Below, piece after piece: positions 50,682 to 62,070 of a DNA stretch of 64,000 bases; within the stretch, counting starts at the first letter, position 1, and each line of letters starts with the position of its first letter. A program made the translations under genes and the position numbers. Source of the DNA: Linyphia triangularis (taxonomy: Eukaryota > Arthropoda > Arachnida > Araneae > Linyphiidae); the NCBI GenBank assembly GCA_963978545.1, contig OZ021727.1, forward strand, positions 90,902,447 to 90,966,446. Direction: 5' to 3'. The notes beneath the pieces were generated by a model. That model saw only the letters and a list, made by a program, of their open reading frames with translations, was not told the DNA's origin and searched no databases.

Positions 50682-51436
50682 AGGTATACGTATACGGTTG
50701 GACAATTTTTTATTTTTTTTTAATTCTTATGCCAGCGTGTCAAATTTGTGTGAGGATTACAAGAGCAAAGAATGTAATGTATTTGCAATAACAAAAAATA
50801 AAAAAAATATTTATTTAATTAATTGAATTTTAATTCAGTAATTAAGGCTTCTTTGCAACGAAGATAAAATAATATCTAATACATTTTGAAACAAATTTCT
50901 TCATGGAAATTAAAGACAAGGTATTGATATCCGGGGCTAAGCAAAATATAATGTATAAGTTAAATATTTTTTTTTAAATTTTAACATTTGGCTTGAAAAC
51001 AACTAGAAAAAATTTAAAATTTCCAAAAATAAAAAAATTTCAAAATAAAAATATTCTAAAATTCATAAAAAAATATTTTTTACCAAAACTTTTGTAGACA
51101 GCTAGGGCCCGTACTCTGAAATGCTATCTAAATTATACAGTTTAAATTTTAAAAATCAGTTAATTAACTCTTAAGATATCACCGTTGGAGTACATTCACT
51201 CAACAATGTAAAGCAGTTCTCCAGAAAATGAGTTCAAAGTTTTCGACAATTTCTTTTTTCCAATTAGTTTTAAATGTCGACCTTTACAAAATTGCATGTA
51301 ATTAAAAAAGTATTTTAACCATAAGAAAGTTATTAGTATTATTTTAAAGATAATGAATTGGAGAACATTTTAGAATCAAAAAACAAAAATGCCTGTTTGG
51401 GTCAATTTTTGCGATTCCCAACGTATATGTATACCT
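50682..51436 (+). mobile_element. MITE-A copy 3
   Basis: 755 bp, TA at 50680-50681 and 51437-51438; ends AGGTATACGTATAC and GTATATGTATACCT. Nearly the reverse complement of copy 4 (63185-63920), with shared blocks such as TAATGAATTGGAGAA and TTATGCCAGCGTGT. It starts 27 bp after the exon E donor. Confidence 0.88.
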
Positions 51437-51438
51437 TA

Positions 51439-53605
51439 AGATGAGTTTGCCAATAAACATTTAACTGTAGGGATACGGAAAAGAACGGTCAGAGTCCGTT
51501 TTTGCCAATGGGCAGTTCCAGCAATTTTTTTATTCAATACTAAATGCTTCGAAAAGGCTATAAACACAAAAATTTCTGTTCATCGCACTTTTTTTTTTTT
51601 TTTTTAATGTTCAACATATGTTTGCTTGTTATGCTGCGAGGGAAAAATACAGTGGGACATTTAGAACGAATGTGACGTCACTTCATCTGAAACAACTTGG
51701 CTTGAAACACAGCAGCGGAAACTAGTTTCGCAAGTTTCTCGCAGATCGCGCCAACCAGCACTTGATACAAAAATTATCTATCAAACACACATCAAAAATT
51801 TGGCAGAAACCTCATGATAACCATAGAATCAGAAGGATGTTTTGACGTCACAGCCATAGGGGATCGTTTTGATCCGATTGAAATCGTACGGGGTTACGGC
51901 GCAATTTCTTTTCGTAATATTTAATAACTAAATTTTTAAAAGAGCTTTTGTTTGAATATTTGGAATCAGGAAGACATTTTTCATAAATAATGATCAGTTT
52001 CAATCGTTTTTAAAAAATGCGGGGATTGTATATTCACCAGAAAAGCTGATTAAAAGTTTCAAGTCTCAGGCTGTGTATGAGGTAAACGGTTTCTCAAAAT
52101 CTCACGTATCATGATATTTATTTGCCATAGGACTCCGCGTGATTAAACCATCGATATAAATACACAACTGGATAGACTGCTTAACGCTGAGAAAATGAAG
52201 CCGTTGCCAGATGCCGTTGGTGGGATAAAAAATACGGATTGCCGAGGATTGAAAATAAAATGTTGGGTTGTACACAGCAGAAATGTCAATAGTAGACCTT
52301 AATTAGTAATAATGTGCAAAAAAATATATATACTCTAGCATTTTACAAGGTTTTTCTTATTTCCATCCAACTATAAAAGGGAACTGTGATTGGTTAATCT
52401 TCCCACCAGCTTCGCAATCCCCGGCGCGTTTTTCTCTTTTCATTGATAATGGAGCAGTTTATCTAGTTGTTTATCTATATCGATGGATTAAACAGTCTGC
52501 TATAATCTTGCAGATGGCGTTCTTTGCCGAAGCCTTTCAACTGCAATGTGTAGTCTAAATGATTCACTTAGAAATTATTGATGAAAATTACGCATATTAT
52601 TTTTAGGTTACTTTTAAGTTCATGAAACATGCAAATACCCAGCTTCATTGCACTATTAGAAGTGATATATTTGTGAAAATCACATGGAACCTGGTCGTTT
52701 TAATTGATTAATGTGTTTTTAATTTTGTGTGCTATGTCTTAGTCATCCATCTCCAACATCGTTAATAATGGAAATATGTACATTTATGTTTATAATATAG
52801 TATATTAAATTGATATATTATCTGTACCTTTTTATCAGAGCTTGTCAAAGATAATAAGTTGGACACATACATTTCTTATACAATTCTAATATTACTAAAA
52901 ATAACATTATTTATTTTATTTTACTTTATTTATTTAATTTTATTTATTTAATTTTATTTATTTTATTTTATTTTATTTGTTTTATTTTATTTTGTTTTAT
53001 TTTATTTTGTTTTATTTATTTTATTTATTTTACTTATTTTATTTATTTAATTTTGCTTATTTATTTCATTTTTATTTATTTATTTTATTTATTTTATTCA
53101 ATTAAATGCATTTAATTTAAATAAATTTATTTATTTATTTAGTACTCGTAAAACATTTTTGCTTATTTTTATTTTGACATAAAATTATTTTTACAAAACT
53201 CTTCTCAGTAGCTGCAATATATACATACAAATAATACCTTCAAATTTTATATTATTAGTTTCATTACTTTTTGAGAAAAAAGTATATAAAATTGAAAAAA
53301 AATGTGTTTTGAGATATAGCTATTTAAAATTTCTGTATTGCATAGCAAAAATGCAAGTGTTGGAGTTTTCAAAAAATATTAAAAATATTTGTACTGATTA
53401 GATTGATACGATATATATCACAATTCAAGCAAAATGGTTTAAATTTTCAGAAATATTACTACGGTTGTAAGCGACGCCTTTAATAATTAAGAATCACAAT
53501 TTAACACGGATTTTGCCGATCTTAAACATCTGAAAAGTATGTAAAAATCTGCAGAAAGCCGATATTTTAGGCTCTAACAGCAACATCGTTAATTAAGCGT
53601 TGGGT
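51439..53605. other. Intron 5, left-middle part
   Basis: Mixed sequence with two perfect TGACGTCA palindromes (51673-51680, 51843-51850), a block shared with 29215-29290 (52075-52150) and a TTTTA/TTTA-rich simple repeat at 52905-53150. No coding frame recognised. Confidence 0.55.
52905..53150. repeat. (TTTTA/TTTA)n simple repeat
   Basis: About 245 bp made almost only of TTTTA, TTTA and TTTAA units. Confidence 0.85.
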
Positions 53606-54506
53606 TGTACGGGTTCGAAAGATTTGAAGCCAAAATCAGATCAAAACTTGCAGAAATTTATTCCAAAATAAATCTTCACAGTTCTCTTACAGCTCCAGAA
53701 CTTCTCGTTTCGGTAGACACAATACAGCTCTTTTCACCTCAATAGAGCACAAAACAGCTTAATAACTTGACAACAACTGCTAAATCGCCGCAAAAGACAA
53801 TGTAATACAGTTCGCTCAGTATCTCCAGTTAACTAATTCAGTGACTCAAAATCCAAGAACTAACTCAAGTCAGGAATACAGCTCTCACAATGAACGTTGA
53901 GAGACAACTAACTCAGTGATTCAAAATCAACTAACTAACTCAAATCAACTATCGGACTCAGCTAACAACTAGCTCCATGACTCAAAATCAGTCAACAACT
54001 GACTAACTAAATCATCACCCGCTCTCCCTGAGCTTTTATAGGGTGATCTGAGAACATACGTGAACCTTCTTGAAACTCCCAGAGGTAGATGTCGGGAGAA
54101 CTCTCCAGAGAGTAGTCGAAAAGACCTATATAGGATATGGGATACATGTACCTATACATATACCGAAAATGTCGCCAAATGGTTGCCAAGTTTGGCTACA
54201 TTTGGCGATTTCTCGCCAAATTTGGTGACAAAAATTAGTCGCCAAAACCATCGCCAACTTGGCTCTATCTCGCCAATTTGGCGAGATTCCCATTACCATA
54301 ATGTTAAATGCCCTGCCCCTTGAAACTCGCTTCCCAGAGTTACCTCTGTAAAACTAGCTATCAAACATTGAGATGCTCACTGCAGGGAAACCAATTTAAC
54401 GTCGAACTATTGCACTGTCTTATGCGAAATGTACAGAAATTTATCTATTTACAAAATTAGCACACGAAATATTTACAAATTTACAAAAATTCGTAAATTC
54501 GTAACA
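53606..54506 (-). mobile_element. LTR copy 6
   Basis: About 900 bp, minus strand, starting at CGTAACA (54506) next to ATAT. The other end (TGTACGGGTTCGAAAG) has lost several bases compared with copy 1, and no ATAT follows, so that junction is rearranged. Internal extra blocks of CTAACTCAGTGACTCAAAATC-like repeats make it longer than the others. No internal retroelement genes. Confidence 0.82.
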
Positions 54507-55118
54507 ATATCATTACAATGCGTTCCAAATAATTAAAAACTCGGGTCTCCGTATCAAAAGTAAAGTATGAGGAAAACTACAGAAAGTTAAAAATTCTTAA
54601 GTCATTTATTTGTATTTAGCCATAAATTCATAGTTATAATCACCAAAAAGAGTTTTGTAATAAATTAATATACATATTTTTATGACAGAAGATGAAGAGG
54701 GGCTTTAGAATGAGTTTGGAAGAGTCCCAAATACTCGTTAAAAACCATTAGCCAATTAATCTTGTATAGTAATTAAGAGATAAAATTAAGCTTATAAAAT
54801 AACTTTACAATAAGTTAGATTTTGGATTGGAGGGATTATCTTTATTTATTTAATAGTTAGATTTGTTTTCTTACATCAAAAAGGGATTTGATACTTGTGT
54901 TTCTAAATTTTTACACTACGAAAGTACATTGCAACTTTCGAATGTAAAATGCTGCAAAGACCATAAAGTGATTTAGAGTTAATAAATGGATTACTTTGGT
55001 TTTGCATTTTTGTAAATTAGTGTGCTTTCTTTTTATTCACAGCTGTAACTTGGATTTGCTTGATATGTTAATAATCTAAAAAAATCCCAAACCGTGTTAT
55101 TTGTGCATTTTGAAATAC
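54507..55118. other. Intron 5, anonymous part
   Basis: AT-rich. Nothing recognised. Confidence 0.5.
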
Positions 55119-56608
55119 TTATAGAAGGAGAGGCGATTGAAAGTTTAGGTACCTCATCGGACATCATTCCGAATTTTGTATATAATGTAGAGAAACGTTA
55201 GTAAATCATCAATCCACTGGTCTGTCGGGGCAAAAGTGGCCGAAACTTTTTAAAAATTGACTTTGAATTAGTGAAATTAAATTCGATTGCCAAATATGCT
55301 ATAACTTGCCATATAATGAGCATTATATCTTATGTGGTATCCCACCGCTCCTTAATTTTCAGTTTTGAAGGATGCAGACAATTCAGATGTAACTTCTTCT
55401 TCTTCTTCTTATCAAGGACTATGGGGGCAAAGGCCCCTCTTCTTAAGCATTTTGTACCAACCCCATATCCCGTACAGATCGGTAGTGGGCTACACAGGAT
55501 GTAAGCGCACACTCACGAGAGGGAGTGCGCAAGTCTACCTATAACCACCGAAGAGTTCATTTCTACCTCATTTCGGTAGCTACCCGGTAGATGGCAGCAC
55601 TAATGACCGTATGTGGAATTTCTTAATTTAGAGGCAATACCAAGCAGAAGATTCCAGCAGAAGACTTGACTATGCCACCCCCAGAGATATTGATTTGCAT
55701 AGAAACTTGGAGGACTTTGTGACTACGACTGATTTAACGTGCTTCAGTCACCATTAGCAAACACGGCGGTCTTTAGTCTGTCCCAGGCTGATTCAAAGTG
55801 CGCAACCTTCTAGTTGCGAGAACGATGCTCTATGCGGCCCTTCAGATCTAACCTACTGGCATCTTTCACAAATGAGCCAAGTTGACAAAACATATTATAC
55901 CACTGACGAAGTAACTGATGTCTCCAGTTTGGCTTACTTTTAAAATATGCTAGTTTTTCTAGCTAGAGATCAGATATTTTCTCATTGAAAATCAAAGTGC
56001 GTTGGGTTACCAGACGAAAAAGATTGTTCCCTTTTTGGCAAGTTATGACCTAATTGGCAATCGGATTTTAGTTTAACTTAATTAAAGATGATTTTTGACT
56101 ATATTCGATTGCCAAATATGCTATATAACTTGTTATATAATGAGCATTATTTCTTAACTCCCCCCCCCCCCCCGCTCTTTAGTTTCAATTTAGAAGGATG
56201 CAAATGATTCAGATGTCTGGCGACAGCTTACTTGCATCTTTCACAAATGAGCCAAGCTGACAATGCATATTACGTCACTGATGACGTAACTAGATGTTGC
56301 CAGTTTGGCTTACTTTTAAAATATCCTAATTTTCCTAGCTAGAGATCAGAGATTTTCTCATTGAAAATCAAAGTGAGTTGGGTTACCAGACGAAAAAGAT
56401 TGTTCACTTTTTGGTAAGTTATGACGTATTTGGCAATCGGATTTTAGTTCAACTCATTCAAAGATGATTTTTGGCCAATTTCGGCCATTTTTGCCTCGGC
56501 TGACCAGTGGATTCCCGATCTACTCAATGTTTTTCACATTTTATCAAACATTCATACTGATGTTCGACGGACTACTTGACTACTTAAACTTGTCTTTCGG
56601 ACTACTAC
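55119..56608. mobile_element. Foldback element copy D, interrupted and partly duplicated
   Basis: Left arm 55119-55393 (AGAAGGAGAGGCGATTGAA, CATCGGACATCATTCCGAAT), then a SINE insertion (55394-55840), then the rest. The central region (ACTTGCATCTTTCACAAATG ... GGCAATCGGATTTTAG) occurs twice, at 55858-56085 and 56231-56450, separated by a piece of left arm with a C run (56160-56173). The intact centre at 56269-56288 (TTACGTCACTGATGACGTAA) is a perfect inverted pair of TGACGT-type sites. Right end GTTCGACGG...TTTCGGACTACTAC. Confidence 0.83.
55394..55840 (-). mobile_element. tRNA-derived SINE, full-length looking
   Basis: Read on the minus strand, the head GCATAGAGCATCGTTCTCGC, AACTAGAAGGTTGCGCAC and TTTGAATCAGC resembles a tRNA with A-box and B-box remnants, followed by a body of about 370 bp and an (AAG)n tail (55394-55410 on the plus strand). 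Twelve-base target duplications TTCAGATGTAAC (55382-55393) and TTCAGATCTAAC (55841-55852) differ at one position. It sits inside foldback copy D and so is younger. The 60-77 codon frames through it are chance. Confidence 0.78.
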
Positions 56609-56666
56609 TCTTCCCCTGAACTATATCAATTTTAAAAATAGAAATTTATTTGACTTTCTGTCTTGC

Positions 56667-56790
56667 AGTCGGATGTGTCGCGGTTAGAGGATGGATCGGT
56701 AATTTATTACTGATCTCTCCTTCAGAAACGCAACCCGGAAATCCTAAATGGGTTCGAACCCCTTGGTAACGAGATCCAGTTGAGATTTCT
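56667..56790 (+). mobile_element. tRNA-derived SINE fragment
   Basis: TGTCGCGGTTAGAGGATGG (A-box-like) and a good B box GGTTCGAACCC at 56751-56761, the two 70-80 bases apart, longer than in a normal tRNA (insert near 56700-56735). It will not fold as an intact tRNA because the acceptor stem is not complementary. It lies 210 bp before exon F. Confidence 0.65.
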
Positions 56791-56999
56791 TAACTTTTCA
56801 ATCTTTTAATTAATGTAATTTTTATTATTTTCTACTTTTAAATTTGATATATTTCAGATTTGAGCACATTCTATTTTCATGCAGCATATTGCGCTGAAGA
56901 TGAATTTTCAAAGTTTTTACAGTTTTTCAGTACGACATTAGCTTCGTACTTCACTTTTATGTTTTCTCTTCTCCTGAACTTCTTGCTGTTTCTTTGAAG

Positions 57000-57263
57000 G
57001 TGACAGCCGACGTCGACAAAGACGGTTGCGTACGCACCAAGCACACCCGCATCATCGGTGCGTGTTCCATCCCGGAAATCCGTACAGTCCGAGGGGTCAA
57101 CAGCACCTCAGGGGGTGAAAGCAGCGACGAGTGCTGCTACGTGGATCCTACCGAAGAGGCCAAGTCCAGCAGCGGCCATCCGGCAACGAGCACTAGTCCG
57201 GCCAAGTCGTCCAAGCCAGAAGGTAAAGCACAGAAGGTCCGGCCGAGGTGTGTCGTCGTGTAG
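57000..57263 (+). CDS. Dok-like docking protein, exon F (C-terminus, stop)
   Basis: Last coding exon, phase 0; acceptor TTTCTTTGAAG|GTGACA; stop TAG at 57261-57263. It reads VTADVDKDGCVRTKHTRIIG, CSIPEIRTVRGV, a Ser-rich GGESSDECCYVDPTEEA and a Ser/Lys tail KPEGKAQKVRPRCVVV. Tyr in CYVDP is a second YxxP. The last four residues, Cys-Val-Val-Val after a basic stretch, fit a CAAX box, which in other proteins directs prenylation and membrane attachment; I know of no Dok with one. Joined with the five upstream exons it gives 486 codons plus stop without a break. Confidence 0.84.
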   Translation: MTADVDKDGCVRTKHTRIIGACSIPEIRTVRGVNSTSGGESSDECCYVDPTEEAKSSSGHPATSTSPAKSSKPEGKAQKVRPRCVVV

Positions 57264-57469
57264 AGTGATGCCCCACTCAGTGAGTCCAGTTGAGTCTGTG
57301 TCCCCCTCCCTGTGCGTCGTACTCCCCTTTTTCCATCCCTCAAAGTATTAGTTCTCCCTTCACATAAATGAAAATTATAAATGTGTGTTTACTTTAAGAA
57401 CTGTCTGGGGCTTTTAATAAGTAAATTATCGTTATTAATTTTGCTCTTTTGTAGAGAGAAAAAAATGGG

Positions 57470-57475
57470 AATAAA
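57470..57475 (+). terminator. Candidate polyadenylation signal of the Dok-like gene
   Basis: AATAAA about 207 bp after the stop codon, followed by an A run. A second AATAAA lies at 57737. Either could end the transcript; no transcript evidence is available. Confidence 0.5.
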
Positions 57476-57761
57476 ATTTACGGAAAAAAAAAATAACTAT
57501 GAATTGAAATATAATTATTCGTTTTACGAATAATGCCTTAACTGCAACTAATATTTTGTGATACTAGATGAATACCACGTCCAAGAATTATCTTTCCTCC
57601 TAGACGAGGTTCTTAGCCTAGGTACTTTTTGTAGCTGAAGTGAATAGATTTAGATATCCTAACTATCATTAAATTTTCAGAACTATGCGAAGTAAGTCAC
57701 ACTTACCTTTATTTTACTGCCGATTTGGTGTTCAGAAATAAAGAGCATCCACGTCTTTTAA

Positions 57762-57766
<5 letters not shown>

Positions 57767-57817
<51 letters not shown>
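57767..57817. repeat. (TA)n microsatellite
   Basis: About 25 TA dinucleotides, probably beyond the 3' end of the gene. Confidence 0.95.
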
Positions 57818-57819
<2 letters not shown>

Positions 57820-59081
57820 CACGAAGGATAACTACACCACATCTAAGTTAGATGGTAACTTACAAAATATTTATAGTAGAACGTCATATTGTGATGACCT
57901 ATTCAATGATTCTATGCCTGTTAAGTTTGAGTTCGTCTTGTGCGCAGAACACCTGTTCTCCTTTACTAAAAAATATTGCAATTTTATGGAAAGATTATTT
58001 TTTAAAGGAGTCTCCCAAAAAGTTTACAACCTTTATCTCTTCCATTACAGATATATACTGATAGTTACTTATAAGAAATAATAACATGACCTTCTAGAAA
58101 CTGTCACCATAAAATTATGTAAAGGTTACGCACAGGCACACATTAACGCAGGATTGTATTTTTGATGTGATATTCAATATAGAATGCTAACTGATTTCTT
58201 AAAACTTTTGTTTTTATTCCATTTGAATGTCTTTACATACGTAGTATCACGTAGACATTTTTGTCGTAACAAAAAGTGTACACTTTGTTCAATTTCTTTC
58301 CAGTTGCCAAAATGGCAAAAGAAATGTTGTCATTTATTGAGTACTTGGCCATGACGTCTTTCTCACACGAAAGGGTTTTAAAGTCACGTGGCTAAGTTTT
58401 GGTTATCCATTGATTACACAAACTATTGGATTGATCCATTGTGTTAAATTTTGAACTTAAATAATTATTTGAGTTTAAGAAAGCTTGAATTATATTCTCA
58501 ACAATACATTGCGAATGAGAGATTTTTATAACATATTTGATGGTCTCGCCCAGAAAATGCAGTGCTCAGTGTATTGGAGTAGAACAATATGCATTTATGT
58601 ATTCAATAAGCAATAGTTTTTAATTTTTAATAAATAGTTTATTAGATTTACAAAATTGATGGCAACAGAAAAGATATTCAAAAATTAGAGAACATTTTGA
58701 CATCAACTAAAATTTCTCCATAAGTCGATGGTAAAATACGTAAATACCGAATTTCTCCATATATTTGAAACATCACTTAGACCGAGAACTTGTCATTGCT
58801 GTACATGTGTGTATTTGAATAATGGGATCATGCTAAAAGTATTCATTTTTGAAGTAATCAAAAAATTTAATTTTTTGTTGTTTGGATATTACTATCCAAG
58901 TACAGAATAGTACTTACCATAATAATACAAGAATGCTCAAAGGGAAAAAAATATAGTGACTACCACTAGGTTAAACCTTATATCATTTCTTACAATAAAC
59001 ACCTTAGGGGCTTATGATACAGAGCCACTCGAATGACGAACGCGCGCCACCGCTTCAGTGGGTCAGGCAATCCACTCGAAG
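57818..59081. other. Intergenic, unannotated
   Basis: A frame at about 57852-58081 has no recognisable domain. Nothing else seen. Confidence 0.5.
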
Positions 59082-59655
59082 TGAAACATGCAATCGTATG
59101 GAGCTTATTATATTGGGCCACTGCTGTGGCTGGAGATTGCGTCTGTCACTTGTGGCGCTCAGATCCTAAACGAAATACGCAATCGTATGGAGCTTATTAT
59201 ACTGGGCCACTGCTGTGGCTGGAGATTGCGTCTGTCACTTGTGGCGCTCAGATCCTAAACGAAATACGCAATCGTATGGAGCTTATTATACTGGGCCACT
59301 GCTGTGGCTGGAGATTGCGTCTGTCACTTGTGGCGCTCAGATCCTAAACGAAATACGCAATCGTATGGAGCTTATTATAGTGGGCCACTGCTGTGGCTGG
59401 AGGTTGCGTCTGTCACTTGTGGCGCTCAGATCCTAAACGAAATACGCAATCGTATGGAGCTTATTATACTGGGCCACTGCTGTGGCTGGAGGTTGCATCT
59501 GTCACTTGTGGCGCTCAGATCCTAAACGAAATACGCAATCGTATGGAGCTTATTATACTGGGCCACTGCTGTGGCTGGAGGTTGCGTCTGTCACTTGTGG
59601 CGTTAAGATCCTTTACGAAACACGCAATCGTATGGAGCTTATTACTCTGAACCAC
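59082..59655. repeat. 89-bp tandem array
   Basis: Six full units plus about 40 bp, starting at 59082, 59171, 59260, 59349, 59438, 59527 and 59616, each with CAATCGTATGGAGCTTATTA and GGCCACTGCTGTGGCTGGAG. The first and last units are the most diverged; the middle ones differ by single bases. Clearly GC-richer than its surroundings. All three forward frames stay open through parts of it, giving overlapping chance ORFs. Confidence 0.95.
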
Positions 59656-61364
59656 AGTAATGGCCAAAAGCAGTGGCGAGCATTCGCTATTCTAGTGGCT
59701 CTGTATAATAAGGCCCTTAAGCGTATTTGCTTCATTAGTCGCCTTGAATTACCAATGATGTATTATGATATATAATGCAGGGTAATTACAGTCGTTTAGA
59801 TAAAAAAAAAAAAAAAAAAAAACTTCGTTCAACAACAAAAAGGGAAATGGGCTTTTATTCTACCTTAAATTCTGCAATTCAGTCGCTAATTCTGTCAATT
59901 TATTTGAATTGTTGGCAGTGTTCCTAAATTATGCTTTGGATGAGATGGTAAACGGTTTCTCTTATGGTTATTCATTGTTCAACTTTCCTCACTTTCGAAG
60001 CATTAATAAATTAAACAATTTTATGTACCCAGAACACTTTCATATAATAAAAAGCGATTCCCTTAGTCAAATTTTGTTTAATAATTGTGCGTCTTCACTT
60101 TAAAAAACCTATTACTCTTTCATAGTGTGAGTACTAAAATTTGGTAACTACAAATTGCCTATTTTGTCAAAAACGAGGTTATGGGATTCAATTTCTAACT
60201 GATGACCACAGTTTAAAAAAAAACAAAAAACAAAAAAAAAAAAACACCTAACCCATGGAAATAGTAAAATCCAATGATGAACTTTCACTGTTTTTTTTGT
60301 TTATTTAAAAATAAAAGTAGAGAAAAAGTCATGAAAAACAATACCATTCTTTCAAAAAATTGAGCTTTTGTAGATAGTTAAAAAATATATTTAGTTTTTC
60401 ACTTGCGATTTGGCCAGAAAAAGCTACTTTTACGTGTGACGTCAATGCGCAGATGATGAACAAGTCTAAAACTTGTTTTTGACCAGGTTCCTCCTCAGAT
60501 TTTCGACGGAATCTATGCGTAACTACGTCACTGTTTTGTATGTGTTTTTGGTCACCTGACTTCTGCTTTGATTTCAAACTCGATTTTTGATTAATTGAAA
60601 GCATAAAGATAAAAAATAATTGCACTGCTCAAATATATTCGTTGGATAACACTAGAAAATACAAAAAATATTCATTTTCCTCACTGCAAGTTCCACATTA
60701 CCCATTTTTACCTTACCAAGCACATAGCCCAAGATAAATTTTCTCCCTACCAACCCACATTTCAATAATTTTGAAGTTACCTTGCTTTAGTACTTGCACG
60801 ACAATATGTTTATTGCACTGAATATATTACACCCCATCCTTTATTGTTCCTTAAGTGTCATTGTCTATATTACAACGAATGCAAGATGAAACGTTAAAAT
60901 TCAATTCCTATAATTGGTCAATACTCCATTTATCAACTCATGAACGGTAATGACAATAGTTTCATATTTATCACTGTCCAAACAGCACACGTGTAGTGCG
61001 GACTTTGTTTATTGTTATGTATGCTTGTGTATAATGAAGTAAAGAATATTCAGTAAAGTACAGCCAGTTTCAATGTTATTTATTTGCACTTTTCAGGGTT
61101 ATTTGCACGATTAAGTGAAAATTGGGGAAAATGTCTTAAATAAGTCTTTATGTTCGGTTACTTTTTAAAGGTTCTTTGTTTGTTAATCCTTGGTTCATTG
61201 GTGTACTCGGTATTTTTACGAAATTCTGTGTAAAATTTTGATGCATGCAACAATTTCTAAAGTTATGTTTTCTTTTATTTTTCTTTGCTAAATTTTCTAC
61301 ACAGTTTAAATTAATCTAATGCGAAAACTAATTGCGACACATAGGCTCATTGAAAAGTTCATGG
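59656..61364. other. Intergenic, unannotated
   Basis: Contains an A run (59801-59822) and a GC-richer patch at 60420-60560 with one TGACGTCA palindrome (60437-60444) and a CTACGTCA (60523-60530). A 98-codon minus-strand frame over this patch has no recognisable family. Confidence 0.5.
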
Positions 61365-61372
61365 GTTTGTTT

Positions 61373-62062
61373 TAGAGGTTGGAAATATCGATCAAAATAA
61401 ATATCGATACTATATCGTTGCATAGAAAGAAATATCGATAAAATATCGATATATCGAAACATGATTTTCTTTTTATTTGATTTTTAATTTTGCCAGAAAA
61501 GGAAGTTTTTTGGTTGCGAATTTCTACTTTTCATGAATTCATGCCAAAATTGTTTTAATAAATAAATTATAAAAATTGTTTTAATAAATAAATTATAAAA
61601 ATTGTTTTAATAAATAAATTATATTATCAATCAGAATAAATAAAATACATTTGGATGTCAATACATAAATTCCCATTTATTTTTAAAGAAGAAATTTTGA
61701 AAAGTAGTTTACCGTATATTTTGTTGATAGCTATATTTTTAATATTTAAAATAGGATGCAAATTCCAGGCACACCTTGGCAACAGAAACGGCGCTATGTT
61801 AATGACTACTAATAAATGAGCTTATCTTTCCATTACATTATGTTTTCTTTTTGCTTAGGGTGCCATTTTAACTGCAATTGTAACTTAAGTCCAAACTTTA
61901 GTTTTGAAGTTTTTGAAAAGGAAATAAAGAAAATCGAAATAATACATGGAATTACAAAACGATCATCAAAAAACTAAAAATGTATGAAAATATCAATATA
62001 TCGGTGACTTGTATCGATATTTTAAAAAAAATATCGTCGAATCGATATATCGCCGACCTCTA
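61373..62062. mobile_element. hAT-like non-autonomous element
   Basis: 690 bp. Inverted ends TAGAGGTTGG and CCGACCTCTA, with a perfect 8-bp target duplication GTTTGTTT (61365-61372 and 62063-62070). 8-bp duplications and YAGNGGT-type ends are typical of hAT elements. Just inside both ends are clusters of ATCGATAT motifs. The interior includes three copies of a 25-bp ATTGTTTTAATAAATAAATT-type repeat at 61548-61622. No transposase. Confidence 0.9.
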
Positions 62063-62070
62063 GTTTGTTT

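Noticed and set aside
56667..56790. A functional tRNA gene
   Set aside because: A- and B-box-like motifs are present, but the acceptor stem does not pair and the spacing is too long; it fits a SINE better.
57725..58081. 118-codon frame after the gene
   Set aside because: It begins by reading through the (TA)n microsatellite as Ile-Tyr repeats and has no recognisable domain after it.
59033..59775. Series of 73-104 codon frames over the 89-bp array
   Set aside because: Overlapping frames shift each unit because 89 is not a multiple of three; typical repeat shadows.
60329..60625. 98-codon minus-strand frame in a GC-richer patch
   Set aside because: No family resemblance or splice context could be seen; could be part of an unknown repeat.
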